Of a stretch of DNA of 64,000 nt, positions 26,547 to 34,111 are shown piece after piece; positions within the stretch are counted from its first letter, which is position 1, and each line of letters starts with the position of its first letter. A model generated the notes under the pieces. It saw only the letters and a program-made list of their open reading frames with translations, searched no databases and was not told where the DNA came from. The position numbers were made by a program, and so were the translations under genes. Origin of the DNA: Streptomyces rhizosphaerihabitans (lineage in GTDB: Bacteria > Actinomycetota > Actinomycetes > Streptomycetales > Streptomycetaceae); assembly GCF_025399795.1 (NCBI RefSeq), contig NZ_JAODTZ010000007.1, forward strand, positions 186,001 through 250,000, written 5' to 3'.

Positions 26547-27866
26547 TCAGCCCTCTCCCCGCCCGAACAGCGGGGCCAGCAGCAGTTGGGCCGCGCCCTC
26601 GGCCACTCCTCGTGCTCCGCCGGGGGCCACCAGGACCGGCACCGGGGCGCCGCCCCCTTCGCGTCGGGCCCGTTCCTCCATGACGGCCCCGACGCCGCGT
26701 ACGAAAACCTCCTCGTGAGCGGCGACCGTACGACCGCCCAGCAGCACGAGGTCGATGTCGAGCAGCCCCACCAGATTCCCCGCCCCGGCCCCGAGCACCC
26801 GGGCCGCCTCGGCCAAGGCCCCCCGCCCCACCGCGTCCAGACACAGCACCTCGATGCAGCCCCGGTTCCCGCACTCGCACAACGGCCCGTCCAGCTGGAT
26901 GACCTGATGTCCGAACTCCCCGGCCCCGGTGCGGGCCCCCCGGTGCACGACCCCGCCGATCACGAGCCCGGCTCCCAGTCCCGTACCGAGATGCAGATAT
27001 GCGAAAGACCCGCCGCCCGCGAAGCCGGAGCCGGAGCCGGACGCGGCGCCGGTCCCCACCGCGACCCCGAGCGCCGCCGCGTTGGTGTCCTTGTCCACGA
27101 CCACCGGCAGCCCGAGCCTCGCGGCCAGCGCCTCCCGCAGAGCGAACCCGTCCCACTCGGGGAAGCCCGTGACCCGGTGCAGCACCCCCAGGGTGTGATC
27201 GAGGGGCCCCGGCAGGGCGACCCCCACGCCCAGCGGTGACACCCCGCCGAGCAGGGCCGACACCTCGCCTGCCGCCCCCTCGACCACCGCGTCGGCCCCG
27301 GCCCCCAGGTCCAGCGGCGCGCGCCGCTCGGCCACCACGGCCCCGGTGAGATCGCAGAGCACCACGGTCAGCTCGTCCCGGTCGAGGTGCAGCCCGACCG
27401 CGTGCCCCGCCTCGGGTACGAGCCGCAGGACCGTACGGGGTTTGCCGCCGGTGGACGCGCGGCGCCCCGCCTCCGTCGCGAGACCGTCCGCCCGCAGCCG
27501 CGCGGTGATCTTGCTGACGGCCTGCGGGGTCAGTCCGGTCCGCTCGGCGAGCTCCAGGCGGCTGATGCCGGCGGCCCCCGCCGTGCGCAGCAGATCGAGC
27601 ACCAGCGCGGCGTTGTGACTGCGCAGGGCGGGCAGGTTCACCCCGGCCGCCCCGGCACCCGCGCCGGTTCCCGTACTCCCGGGCACACCGTGGTTCCCGA
27701 AGACGCCGGAGGCCCCGGCCCCGGCCGCACCCTGGTTCGCGAAAACGCCGGAAGCCCCGGGTACACCCTGATTCGCGAAAACGCCGGAGGTCCCGGGTAC
27801 ACCTGGATTCCCAGGGGTCTCCGGCATCCCGCCCCCACCCACATCGGTCCTGTTCACATCACCCAT
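26547..27866 (-). CDS. ROK-family transcriptional regulator
   Basis: A 439-aa repressor-type ROK protein: a winged helix (about residues 80-140, RLELAERTGLTPQAVSKITARL) followed by a sugar-kinase-like effector domain with the zinc motif CECGNRGCIEVLC and GAGEFGHQVI. Residues about 12-75 are a repetitive Gly/Pro stretch (GVPGTSGVFANQGVPGASGV) made by tandem DNA repeats of about 48 bp and not part of the normal fold. ATG 27866 has GGGAGA just upstream. It is divergent from the Gfo/Idh gene over a 25-bp palindrome and is expected to sense a sugar. Confidence 0.9.
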   Translation of the reverse strand: MGDVNRTDVGGGGMPETPGNPGVPGTSGVFANQGVPGASGVFANQGAAGAGASGVFGNHGVPGSTGTGAGAGAAGVNLPALRSHNAALVLDLLRTAGAAGISRLELAERTGLTPQAVSKITARLRADGLATEAGRRASTGGKPRTVLRLVPEAGHAVGLHLDRDELTVVLCDLTGAVVAERRAPLDLGAGADAVVEGAAGEVSALLGGVSPLGVGVALPGPLDHTLGVLHRVTGFPEWDGFALREALAARLGLPVVVDKDTNAAALGVAVGTGAASGSGSGFAGGGSFAYLHLGTGLGAGLVIGGVVHRGARTGAGEFGHQVIQLDGPLCECGNRGCIEVLCLDAVGRGALAEAARVLGAGAGNLVGLLDIDLVLLGGRTVAAHEEVFVRGVGAVMEERARREGGGAPVPVLVAPGGARGVAEGAAQLLLAPLFGRGEG

Positions 27867-27882
27867 TGTCTCCCGCGCTTGC

Positions 27883-27907
27883 ACTTTGGCAACAGCGTTG
27901 CCAAAGT
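27883..27907. promoter_or_regulatory. 25-bp palindromic operator between ROK and Gfo/Idh genes
   Basis: ACTTTGGCAAC (27883-27893), a 3-bp centre, then the exact complement GTTGCCAAAGT (27897-27907). It is 7 bp from the Gfo/Idh ATG and 16 bp from the ROK ATG. Binding here would block both genes. Inverted TTGGCAA-type sites are plausible for a ROK repressor. Confidence 0.75.
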
Positions 27908-27914
27908 AGGACCC

Positions 27915-29006
27915 ATGACAGGCATGACTGGTACAGGTACGCCCCTTCGCGTGGGTCTCGTCGGCTACGGCCTCGCGGGTTCCGTTTTCCACGCCCCGCT
28001 GATCGCCACGACCGAGGGGCTAGCCCTCGACACGGTCGTCACCACCCATCCGGAGCGCCAGGCGCAGGCCCGCGCCGAGTTCGGCGACGGACTCCGGTTC
28101 GCCGCCACGCCCGACGAACTGCTGGCACGCGCCGACGAACTCGACCTGATCGTCATCGCGTCCCCGAACAAGACCCACGTCCCGATCGCGACCGCCGCCC
28201 TGAAGGCGGGCCTCCCCGTGGTCGTGGACAAGCCCATCGCCGGTACGGCGGCTGACGCCCGCGAGCTGGCCGCCCTGGCCGACGAGCACGGCCTGCTGCT
28301 CTCCGTCTTCCAGAACCGCCGCTGGGACAACGACTTCCTGACCCTGCGCAAGCTGTTCGCCGAGGGCGAGCTGGGCGACGTCTACCGCTTCGAGTCCCGT
28401 TTCGAGCGCTGGCGCCCGCAGCCGAAGGGCGGCTGGCGCGAGTCCGGTGACCCGGCGGAGATCGGGGGTCTCCTCTACGACCTCGGCAGCCACCTCGTCG
28501 ACCAGGCGCTCGTCCTCTTCGGCCCCGCGGCCTCGGTGTACGCCGAGTCGGACATCCGCCGTCCGGGTGCGCTGACGGACGACGACACGTTCATCGCGAT
28601 CACGCACGAGAGCGGGGTCCGCTCCCACCTCTTCGTCTCCGCGACGACCGCCCAGCTCGGCCCGCGCTTCCGCGTCCTCGGCTCGCAGGCGGGTTACGTC
28701 AAGTACGGCCTCGACCCGCAGGAGGCCGAGCTGCGCGACGGCAAGCGGCCCGGCGCCACGGCCGAGTGGGGCATCGAGCCCGAGGCCCTGTGGGGCCGCG
28801 TCGGTTCCGGCGAGTCCCCGCTGACCGGCGGGGGCCGCCCCGAGCCCACGGTCCCGGGCGCGTACCCCGCGTACTACGCGGCCGTCGCCGCCGCCATCCG
28901 TGACGGCGGCCCCAACCCGGTCAGCGCCCACGAGGCCGCCGCCGCCCTCGACGTCCTGGAGGCGGCCCGCCGCTCCGCCCACGAGGGTGTCGTGGTGTCC
29001 CTGTGA
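27915..29006 (+). CDS. Gfo/Idh/MocA-family oxidoreductase
   Basis: A 363-aa NAD(P)-dependent sugar or inositol-type dehydrogenase. The Rossmann motif VGLVGYGLAGSVFHAP is at 12-27, the EKP-like motif reads VVVDKPIAG, and the C-terminal beta-domain has QNRRWDNDFLTLRKL and GGLLYDLGSHLVDQAL with the catalytic histidine region. ATG 27915 has AGGA close by. It is the target gene of the divergent ROK regulator and overlaps the following gene by GTGA. Confidence 0.92.
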   Translation: MTGMTGTGTPLRVGLVGYGLAGSVFHAPLIATTEGLALDTVVTTHPERQAQARAEFGDGLRFAATPDELLARADELDLIVIASPNKTHVPIATAALKAGLPVVVDKPIAGTAADARELAALADEHGLLLSVFQNRRWDNDFLTLRKLFAEGELGDVYRFESRFERWRPQPKGGWRESGDPAEIGGLLYDLGSHLVDQALVLFGPAASVYAESDIRRPGALTDDDTFIAITHESGVRSHLFVSATTAQLGPRFRVLGSQAGYVKYGLDPQEAELRDGKRPGATAEWGIEPEALWGRVGSGESPLTGGGRPEPTVPGAYPAYYAAVAAAIRDGGPNPVSAHEAAAALDVLEAARRSAHEGVVVSL

Positions 29007-29476
29007 GCGCGCCCGTCGCACCGGAGATCGCCGAGCTGGAGGAACAGGAGCGCCGTCTGACGCTCCCCCGCTTCACCCACGACGACGCCTGGGCCCTCGG
29101 CACGCTCCTCGTCGAGCTCGCCCGCGAGCGGGGCGCGCCGGTCGCCGTCGACATCCGCCGCGGTGGCCAGCAGCTCTTCCACGCGGCGCTGCCGGGTTCC
29201 ACCCCGGACAACGACGCCTGGATCGAGCGCAAGCGCCGCGTCGTCGAGCGGTACGGCTGCTCCTCGCTGCTGGTCGGCTCGCGCTTCCGCGCCAAGGGCA
29301 CGACCTTCGAGGAGTCCTCGCGCCTGGACCCCGACGCGTACGCGGCCCACGGGGGCGCGTTCCCGATCGCCGTGACGGACGCGGGCGTCATCGGCACGGT
29401 AGTGGTGTCGGGCCTGCCCCAGGTCGAGGACCACAAGATGGTGGTCGAGGCCCTGGAAAAGTTCCTGGCCGCCTAG
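29003..29476 (+). CDS. Heme-degrading-domain (UPF0303) protein
   Basis: A 157-aa protein of the UPF0303/YBR137W group, similar to the HbpS heme-binding fold: IRRGGQQLFHAALPGSTPDNDAWIERKRRVVERYG, SLLVGSRFRAKGTTFEE and AFPIAVTDAGVIGTVVVSGLPQVEDHKMVVEAL. Role unproven; the fold is often heme- or small-molecule binding. Start GTG 29003 overlaps the Gfo/Idh stop, so it is co-translated. The ROK-controlled operon is followed by a strong hairpin. Confidence 0.85.
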   Translation: MSAPVAPEIAELEEQERRLTLPRFTHDDAWALGTLLVELARERGAPVAVDIRRGGQQLFHAALPGSTPDNDAWIERKRRVVERYGCSSLLVGSRFRAKGTTFEESSRLDPDAYAAHGGAFPIAVTDAGVIGTVVVSGLPQVEDHKMVVEALEKFLAA

Positions 29477-29481
29477 CGAAT

Positions 29482-29517
29482 CGGTTCCCCGCGCCCCGTC
29501 AAGGGCGCGGGGAACCG
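29482..29517. terminator. Strong hairpin after the Gfo/Idh operon
   Basis: CGGTTCCCCGCGCCC (29482-29496) pairs perfectly with GGGCGCGGGGAACCG (29503-29517) around a 6-nt loop, seven bases after the stop codon. Confidence 0.8.
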
Positions 29518-29767
29518 CGCGAACAACCACGACGCACCCGCGGCCAACGACGCACAGCACAGCCCCATCAGGGGCGCGAGGAACTGCGCGGGCAACCACG
29601 ACGCACCCGCGGTGAACGACGGACAGGAGAGCCCCGTCAGGGGCGCGGGGAACCGCGCGAACAACCACAACGCACCCGCGGCCAACAACGACAGCACAGC
29701 CCCGCCAGGGGCGCGAGGAACGGCGTGAGGAACGGCGCGGGCAACAACGACGCACCCGCGGCAAAAA
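29493..29767. repeat. Four-copy 69-bp intergenic tandem repeat
   Basis: Units begin at 29493, 29562, 29631 and 29699 with GCCCCGTCAGGGGCGCG-like heads and share GAACCGCGC and ACGACGCACCCGCGG blocks. The head of each unit can fold as a small hairpin. Similar GGGGCGCGAGGAAC elements are widespread between Streptomyces genes. No gene is seen in this 339-bp gap. Confidence 0.85.
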
Positions 29768-29815
29768 AGTCACCCCAGCCCCCAGCGGACCCCAACCGCA
29801 AACGAAGCGGAGCGC

Positions 29816-30673
29816 CTACGCGTTCTTGAGTTCCTGGCGCTGCCGCCCCAGCCCCTCGATCTCCAGCTCCACGACATCCCCCGCCCGCAGATACGGCTTC
29901 GGCTCGGGCCGGCCGAGTGCCACCCCGGCCGGCGTACCGGTGTTGATGACATCGCCGGGGTACAGCGTCATGAACTGGCTGACGTACCGGACGACCTCGG
30001 CGACCGGGAAGATCTGCTCGGCCGTCGTACCGTCCTGCTTGAGCTCCCCGTTCACCCAGAGCCTCAGCGACAGCGCCTGCGGGTCCGGGACCTCGTCCGC
30101 GGTCACCAGCCACGGACCCAGCGGGTTGAACGTCTCGCAGTTCTTGCCCTTGTCCCAGGTGCCGCCGCGCTCGATCTGGAACGCGCGCTCGGAGACGTCG
30201 TGCGCCACCGCGTACCCGGCTACATGCGCGAGCGCCTCCTCCTCGGACTCCAGGTAGCGGGCGGTACGGCCGATGACGACCGCCAGCTCGACCTCCCAGT
30301 CGGTCTTCACCGACCCGCGCGGCACGAGCACCGTGTCGTCCGGGCCGACCACGGTGTCAGCCGCCTTGAAGAAGATCACCGGCTCGGCGGGCGGCTCGGC
30401 CCCGGTCTCCCGGGCGTGGTCGTGGTAGTTCAGCCCGATGCACACGACCTTGCCGATCCGGGCCAGCGGCGGACCGACACGCAGTCCGGCCGCGTCCAGC
30501 GCGGGCAGCTCACCGGCCGCCGCCGCGGACCGGATCCGGCCGAGCGCCGCGTCGTCGGCGAGCAGTGCCCCGTCGATGTCCGCGACGACGTCCGACAGAT
30601 CCCGCAGAGTTCCCCCGGCGTCGAGCAGCGCGGGCCGCTCCGACCCCGCCGTACCGACTCGCAGCAGCTTCAT
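29816..30673 (-). CDS. Fumarylacetoacetate hydrolase (FAH) family protein
   Basis: A 285-aa enzyme of the FAH superfamily, which hydrolyses or decarboxylates C-C bonds of dicarboxylic acid derivatives. IGLNYHDHARETGAEPP, IFFKAADTVVGP, DWEVELAVVIGR (metal ligand glutamate) and AHDVSERAFQ are present, with PGDVINTGTPAGVALGR near the end. Start ATG 30673 (MKLLRVG) is chosen for homology and spacing from GGGAG. Confidence 0.92.
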   Translation of the reverse strand: MKLLRVGTAGSERPALLDAGGTLRDLSDVVADIDGALLADDAALGRIRSAAAAGELPALDAAGLRVGPPLARIGKVVCIGLNYHDHARETGAEPPAEPVIFFKAADTVVGPDDTVLVPRGSVKTDWEVELAVVIGRTARYLESEEEALAHVAGYAVAHDVSERAFQIERGGTWDKGKNCETFNPLGPWLVTADEVPDPQALSLRLWVNGELKQDGTTAEQIFPVAEVVRYVSQFMTLYPGDVINTGTPAGVALGRPEPKPYLRAGDVVELEIEGLGRQRQELKNA

Positions 30674-30813
30674 GGTCACCATCTCCCTCGATCGCGGGCC
30701 GTCGACCGACGGGTGCGGCCGTCGGAGGACCGGCCGATCCTCCAAGCTCGCCGTCCAGTCCGCAAGACCCCGTTCACGGACTGGACCGACCGCAAGCTGT
30801 GGCCGTAAGCCTG

Positions 30814-31572
30814 TCAGGCGAGAGCCACGGCCGCGGGCGCCGCCCCCGGCATGTCCCGGTAGAGCGCCGCCCGCTCCACGGCGCTCCAGGTCGTACTGGT
30901 CACCACGTACAGCGCGGCCGCCAGCGGCACCACGGCCACGGTGAACAGCGTGAAGAAGGACATGAACGGCATGAGCTTGGCGACCGACGCGAGGGCGGCC
31001 GCCTGCTCGCCTTCGCCCACCGGAGGCGCGGCGGCGGTCATCTTCTTCGTACGCACGTAGTTGAAACTCGCCACGACCGCGACGACGGCGAAGAGGGCCA
31101 GGTAGACGAGGCCGGCCGGCCCGAAGAGCCCGCCGTCGCCGAGCGCGTCCGCCCACCGGCCTCCGAGCGGCGCGGCGAACAGCTTGTGCCCGAGCAGGGT
31201 GTTGGCCCCACCGCCGATCGTCGAGCTGGAGAACAGGTGGTAGAGCAGGAAGAAGGCCGGCATCTGCAACAGGCTGGGCAGGCATCCGGAGAGCGGCGAC
31301 ACCTTCTCCTCGGCGTGCAGCTCCATCAGCGCCTTCTGGAACTTCTCGCGGTCCTTCCCGTGCTCCTTCTTCAGCTCGGCGATCCGCGGCCGGAGCGCCG
31401 CCTGCGCCCGCTGTCCGCGCGCCGCCGCCCGCGACAGGGGATGCACGAGCAGTCGTACGAGCGCGGTGAACAGGACGATCGCCGCGGCGGCCGCCGAGCC
31501 GTGGAACAGCGGCTGGAGCAGGTCGGCGATGTGCTCGACCAGGTGTGCGAACGCGGACATGAACGTGGACAT
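30814..31572 (-). CDS. YidC/Oxa1-family membrane insertase (paralogue)
   Basis: A 252-aa protein of the YidC family: ALVRLLVHPLSRAAARGQRA, LKKEHGKDREKFQKALMELH and SGCLPSLLQMPAFFLLYHLF. About five membrane segments; the extended loops of a housekeeping YidC are reduced. In Streptomyces such a short paralogue is usually separate from the rpmH-linked YidC. It inserts proteins in the membrane; its clients are unknown. GGAGG precedes ATG 31572. The DUF6412 gene follows upstream on the same strand, a conserved pairing. Confidence 0.88.
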   Translation of the reverse strand: MSTFMSAFAHLVEHIADLLQPLFHGSAAAAAIVLFTALVRLLVHPLSRAAARGQRAQAALRPRIAELKKEHGKDREKFQKALMELHAEEKVSPLSGCLPSLLQMPAFFLLYHLFSSSTIGGGANTLLGHKLFAAPLGGRWADALGDGGLFGPAGLVYLALFAVVAVVASFNYVRTKKMTAAAPPVGEGEQAAALASVAKLMPFMSFFTLFTVAVVPLAAALYVVTSTTWSAVERAALYRDMPGAAPAAVALA

Positions 31573-31749
31573 GGGTGAGCCCTCCGGGGGTCTCGTCGTG
31601 CCGGGAGTACGGAATGCGGCATGACGACCCGCGCGGGTCACCCGTGACGGAGTACCACTCGGGGCGAACCACCGGAAGTCTCGGGGTGGGTCACCAGGAG
31701 CGGGGGCCACCCGGACGGAAGCCGTCCGGGTGGAGTGGAGGGGTGTGTC

Positions 31750-32058
31750 CTACGCGGTCGCCGGGAGGGCGTGTCCGGGCGCCCTGGGGCGCGGCCGTCC
31801 GCTGGCGTCGGGATCGCGTTGCGGCAGGAAGGCCGTGCGGCGGTCGCGGTCGCGGATGGCCGTACGGACCCGGGTGGGCGGCACGACGGGCGCGCAGCGC
31901 GCCACGATGAGGGAGCAGGCCGCGAAGGCGGACCCGGCCGCGGCCGTCGCGGCGACCGCGACGGTGGCGGTGAGGGTGCCCGTGTCGAGCAGGGCGACCT
32001 GAAGGAGCAGGAGCAGCAGTACGGCGGCGGGGCGGGCGTCGGCCCAGGTCCGGGTCAT
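31750..32058 (-). CDS. DUF6412 small membrane protein
   Basis: A 102-aa protein: two hydrophobic segments (ARPAAVLLLLLLQVALL and ATVAVAATAAAGSAFAACSL), then a basic Arg/Pro tail. This is the DUF6412 pattern found next to YidC paralogues in Streptomyces. Function unknown. AGGAGGAGCGG precedes the ATG. It is the first gene of the leftward YidC transcript. Confidence 0.8.
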   Translation of the reverse strand: MTRTWADARPAAVLLLLLLQVALLDTGTLTATVAVAATAAAGSAFAACSLIVARCAPVVPPTRVRTAIRDRDRRTAFLPQRDPDASGRPRPRAPGHALPATA

Positions 32059-32382
32059 CGACCGCTCCTCCTCTCGTACGTGGTGCGCGCGTCTCGTACG
32101 CGGTGCGCGTGTCCCTCCGTTCGTTATACAGGATGATTCTCGGCGGATCGCCCGGGATCGGACGCGGCGTCCGCCACACCGTGCGGACCGCGGTCCGTCC
32201 CGGCGGACCTTCGGAAGTCCGCCCCGGCCAGCCCGCCGGATTCGGCGGCCACCGGCTTCTGCGGGCCCGTCTGACCCGCGTCGCGCAGGGAGCAGCGAAC
32301 GCGGCGATCCTCGCGAGCAGCCTGGGACTGATCGTGCACACCTTCTCGACCCTGCGCGGGCGGCTACGCACGACGGGGGTGT

Positions 32383-32490
32383 GGGGCGAGCAGTGGCCTG
32401 CTCAACGCCGCGCTGCCGCTGCTGGCCGTCGAATCCGTGCCACCGACCCGTGCGGCGATGGACTCGGGCGCCCAGCAGACCTTCCGCTAC
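32383..32490 (+). pseudogene. MFS transporter remnant, left part (interrupted by the TnpB element)
   Basis: The frame reads GASSGLLNAALPLLAVESVPPTRAAM, then DSGAQQTFRY, the pattern of the tenth and eleventh helices of an MFS drug-efflux transporter. Further upstream the frame degenerates into stops, so most of the gene is already missing. After TAC at 32488-32490 the homology stops abruptly and resumes at 33952. Upstream bases 32059-32382 hold no other gene I can support. Confidence 0.7.
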
Positions 32491-33951
32491 CGGTAATCAT
32501 TCGCAGTGCTCCGGCCTTCAAACCGGGGGTGAAGCGAATCCTGTGGTCGCGACGCGGCGCGTCGCAGTGGCGTTCCGGCGGAGCCGGACCCCGCTTCGCG
32601 ACGGTGACGGGTCGCTCACATGTTCCCGGTGACGATGCGGGTTCGACTTGCCTAGGGTGATCGTCATGCAGCTCCGGTACGCCTTCAGGCTGTACCCGGA
32701 CGCCGGTCAGCGCACCGCGCTGGCGAAGGCGTTCGGGTGCGCACGTGTTGTGTTCAACGACGCGGTGCGTGCCCGTGAGGACGCCCGCAAGGCCCAGCAG
32801 CCGTTCCCGACGGCCGGCCAGCTGTCCACGCGCCTGATCACCCAGGCCAAGCGGACACCCGAGCGGTCCTGGCTGGGCGAGGTCTCCGCGGTGGTGCTCC
32901 AGCAGTCCCTGCGGGATGCCGAGGCTGCCTACCGCAACTTTTTCGCCTCCCTCAAGGGCACCCGTAAAGGCTCGAAGATGGGGGCGCCGCGGTTCAGGTC
33001 CTGCAAGGACCGCCGTCAGTCGATCCGGTTCACCGCCAATGCCCGCTGGTCGATCACCGGTTCCGGGAGGCTGAACCTGCCGAAGATCGGCGCGGTAAAG
33101 GTGAAGTGGTCCCGCACCCTGCCCGCACGGCCGTCCTCGGTCACCGTGGTCAAAGACGCGGCCGGACGGTACTTCGCCTCCTTCGTCATCGACACCGACC
33201 CGGCTGTCGACGCCACCCGGATGTCCGACACCGATCAGACGGTCGGCATCGACCTCGGCCTGACCCACTTCGCGGTCCTCTCCGACGGCACGAAGATCGA
33301 CTCTCCGCGGTTCCTGCGCCGGGCGGAGAAGAAACTGAAGAAGACCCAAAAGGAGCTGTCCCGCAAACAGAAGGGAAGCAAGAACCGCGCCAAGGCCCGC
33401 CTGAAGATCGCCCGCGCCCACGCCAAGGTCGCCGACGCGCGCCGCGAGTTCCACCACCAGCTCTCCACCAAGCTGATCCGCGAGAACCAAGCGATCGGCG
33501 TGGAGGACCTGGCAGTCAAGGGACTGGCGCGCACCAGGCTGGCCAAGAGCGTGCATGACGCGGGCTGGGCACAGTTCATCGGCATGCTGGAGTACAAGGC
33601 GGCCCGATACGGGCGCACCCTGGTCAGGATCGGCCGGTTCGAACCGACGAGCCAGGTCTGCTCCACGTGCGGGGTCAAGGACGGACCCAAACCCCTGAAC
33701 GTGCGGGAATGGACCTGCACCGCCTGCGGCACCCACCACGACCGGGACACCAACGCCGCGATCAACGTGAAGACGGCCGCCGGACTGGCGGCATCGGCCT
33801 GCGGAGCGCCGGTAAGACCAGGAGCAATCCCGGCACAGCGCGAAGAAACAGGAAGCCACGGAATCCCGACCGGAAACCGTGCCGTGTAGCGGCACTGCAA
33901 CCAGTCAAGGAAGGCCGGAATCCTCGCCCTTCAGGGCGAGGAGCATGTCAA
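32491..33951 (+). mobile_element. IS605-type (IS1341-like) TnpB-only insertion element
   Basis: 1461 bp inserted in an MFS remnant without target duplication, as IS200/IS605 elements do. The flank before the left end is GCTAC, close to the TTAC left cleavage site of IS608-type elements, and the right end is ATGTCAA, matching the TCAA right cleavage site. A left-end hairpin (ATTCGC/GCGAAT with CCGG/CCGG, 32499-32539) and a right-end hairpin (CCTCGCCC-TTCA-GGGCGAGG, 33922-33941) are present. There is no TnpA transposase, so the element depends on one elsewhere. Confidence 0.8.
32666..33889 (+). CDS. tnpB: RNA-guided endonuclease TnpB
   Basis: A 407-aa TnpB. The RuvC catalytic triad is intact: Asp196 (GIDLGLTHF), Glu280 (IGVEDLAVKG) and Asp361 (HDRDTNAAIN). 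The zinc ribbon CSTCGVKD...CTACGT is present. The N-terminal OrfB helix domain begins MQLRYAFRLYPDAGQ. ATG 32666 is chosen for the typical N-terminus; GTG 32657 is possible. It is a nuclease guided by RNA from the element's right end, cutting DNA next to a short target-adjacent motif and so favouring retention of the element. Confidence 0.95.
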   Translation: MQLRYAFRLYPDAGQRTALAKAFGCARVVFNDAVRAREDARKAQQPFPTAGQLSTRLITQAKRTPERSWLGEVSAVVLQQSLRDAEAAYRNFFASLKGTRKGSKMGAPRFRSCKDRRQSIRFTANARWSITGSGRLNLPKIGAVKVKWSRTLPARPSSVTVVKDAAGRYFASFVIDTDPAVDATRMSDTDQTVGIDLGLTHFAVLSDGTKIDSPRFLRRAEKKLKKTQKELSRKQKGSKNRAKARLKIARAHAKVADARREFHHQLSTKLIRENQAIGVEDLAVKGLARTRLAKSVHDAGWAQFIGMLEYKAARYGRTLVRIGRFEPTSQVCSTCGVKDGPKPLNVREWTCTACGTHHDRDTNAAINVKTAAGLAASACGAPVRPGAIPAQREETGSHGIPTGNRAV

Positions 33952-33971
33952 ATCGGTTCGTGCGCCGGGGT
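33800..33971 (+). ncRNA. Predicted omega RNA of TnpB with guide
   Basis: In TnpB systems the RNA comes from the element's 3' end and its guide from the flanking DNA. Here the scaffold would include the tnpB tail and the hairpin at 33922-33941 and end at 33951, with the guide starting ATCGGTTCGTGCGCCGGGGT at 33952. Left boundary is a guess. No promoter is identified. Confidence 0.4.
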
Positions 33972-34101
33972 CGCCCTAACGATCGCCCTGGTCACCTCCA
34001 CCGGCGGACCGGCACACGGCTCGGACATCGCGATCGCCGTCTCGGCGGGCCTCGCCGCACTGGCCGCGGCGAGCGTTCTGGTCCTGCGGGACCGGGCGTG
34101 A
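33952..34101 (+). pseudogene. MFS transporter remnant, right part
   Basis: Reads IGSCAGVALTIALVTSTGG, then SDIAIAVSAGLAALAAASVL and a stop, the last helix and tail of an MFS transporter. Joined directly to the left part it gives AQQTFRY-IGSCAGVAL in one frame, as expected for an intact helix-11/12 region, so the TnpB element accounts exactly for the interruption. Confidence 0.8.
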
Positions 34102-34111
34102 ACCCTGATCG

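Noticed and set aside
29493..29767. Possible CRISPR array
   Set aside because: 69-bp units follow without spacers and diverge internally; it is an intergenic repeat element.
32059..32382. Full-length gene upstream of the TnpB element
   Set aside because: Open frames here have no homology I can see; only the last bases before 32490 show MFS likeness, so I annotated a remnant only.
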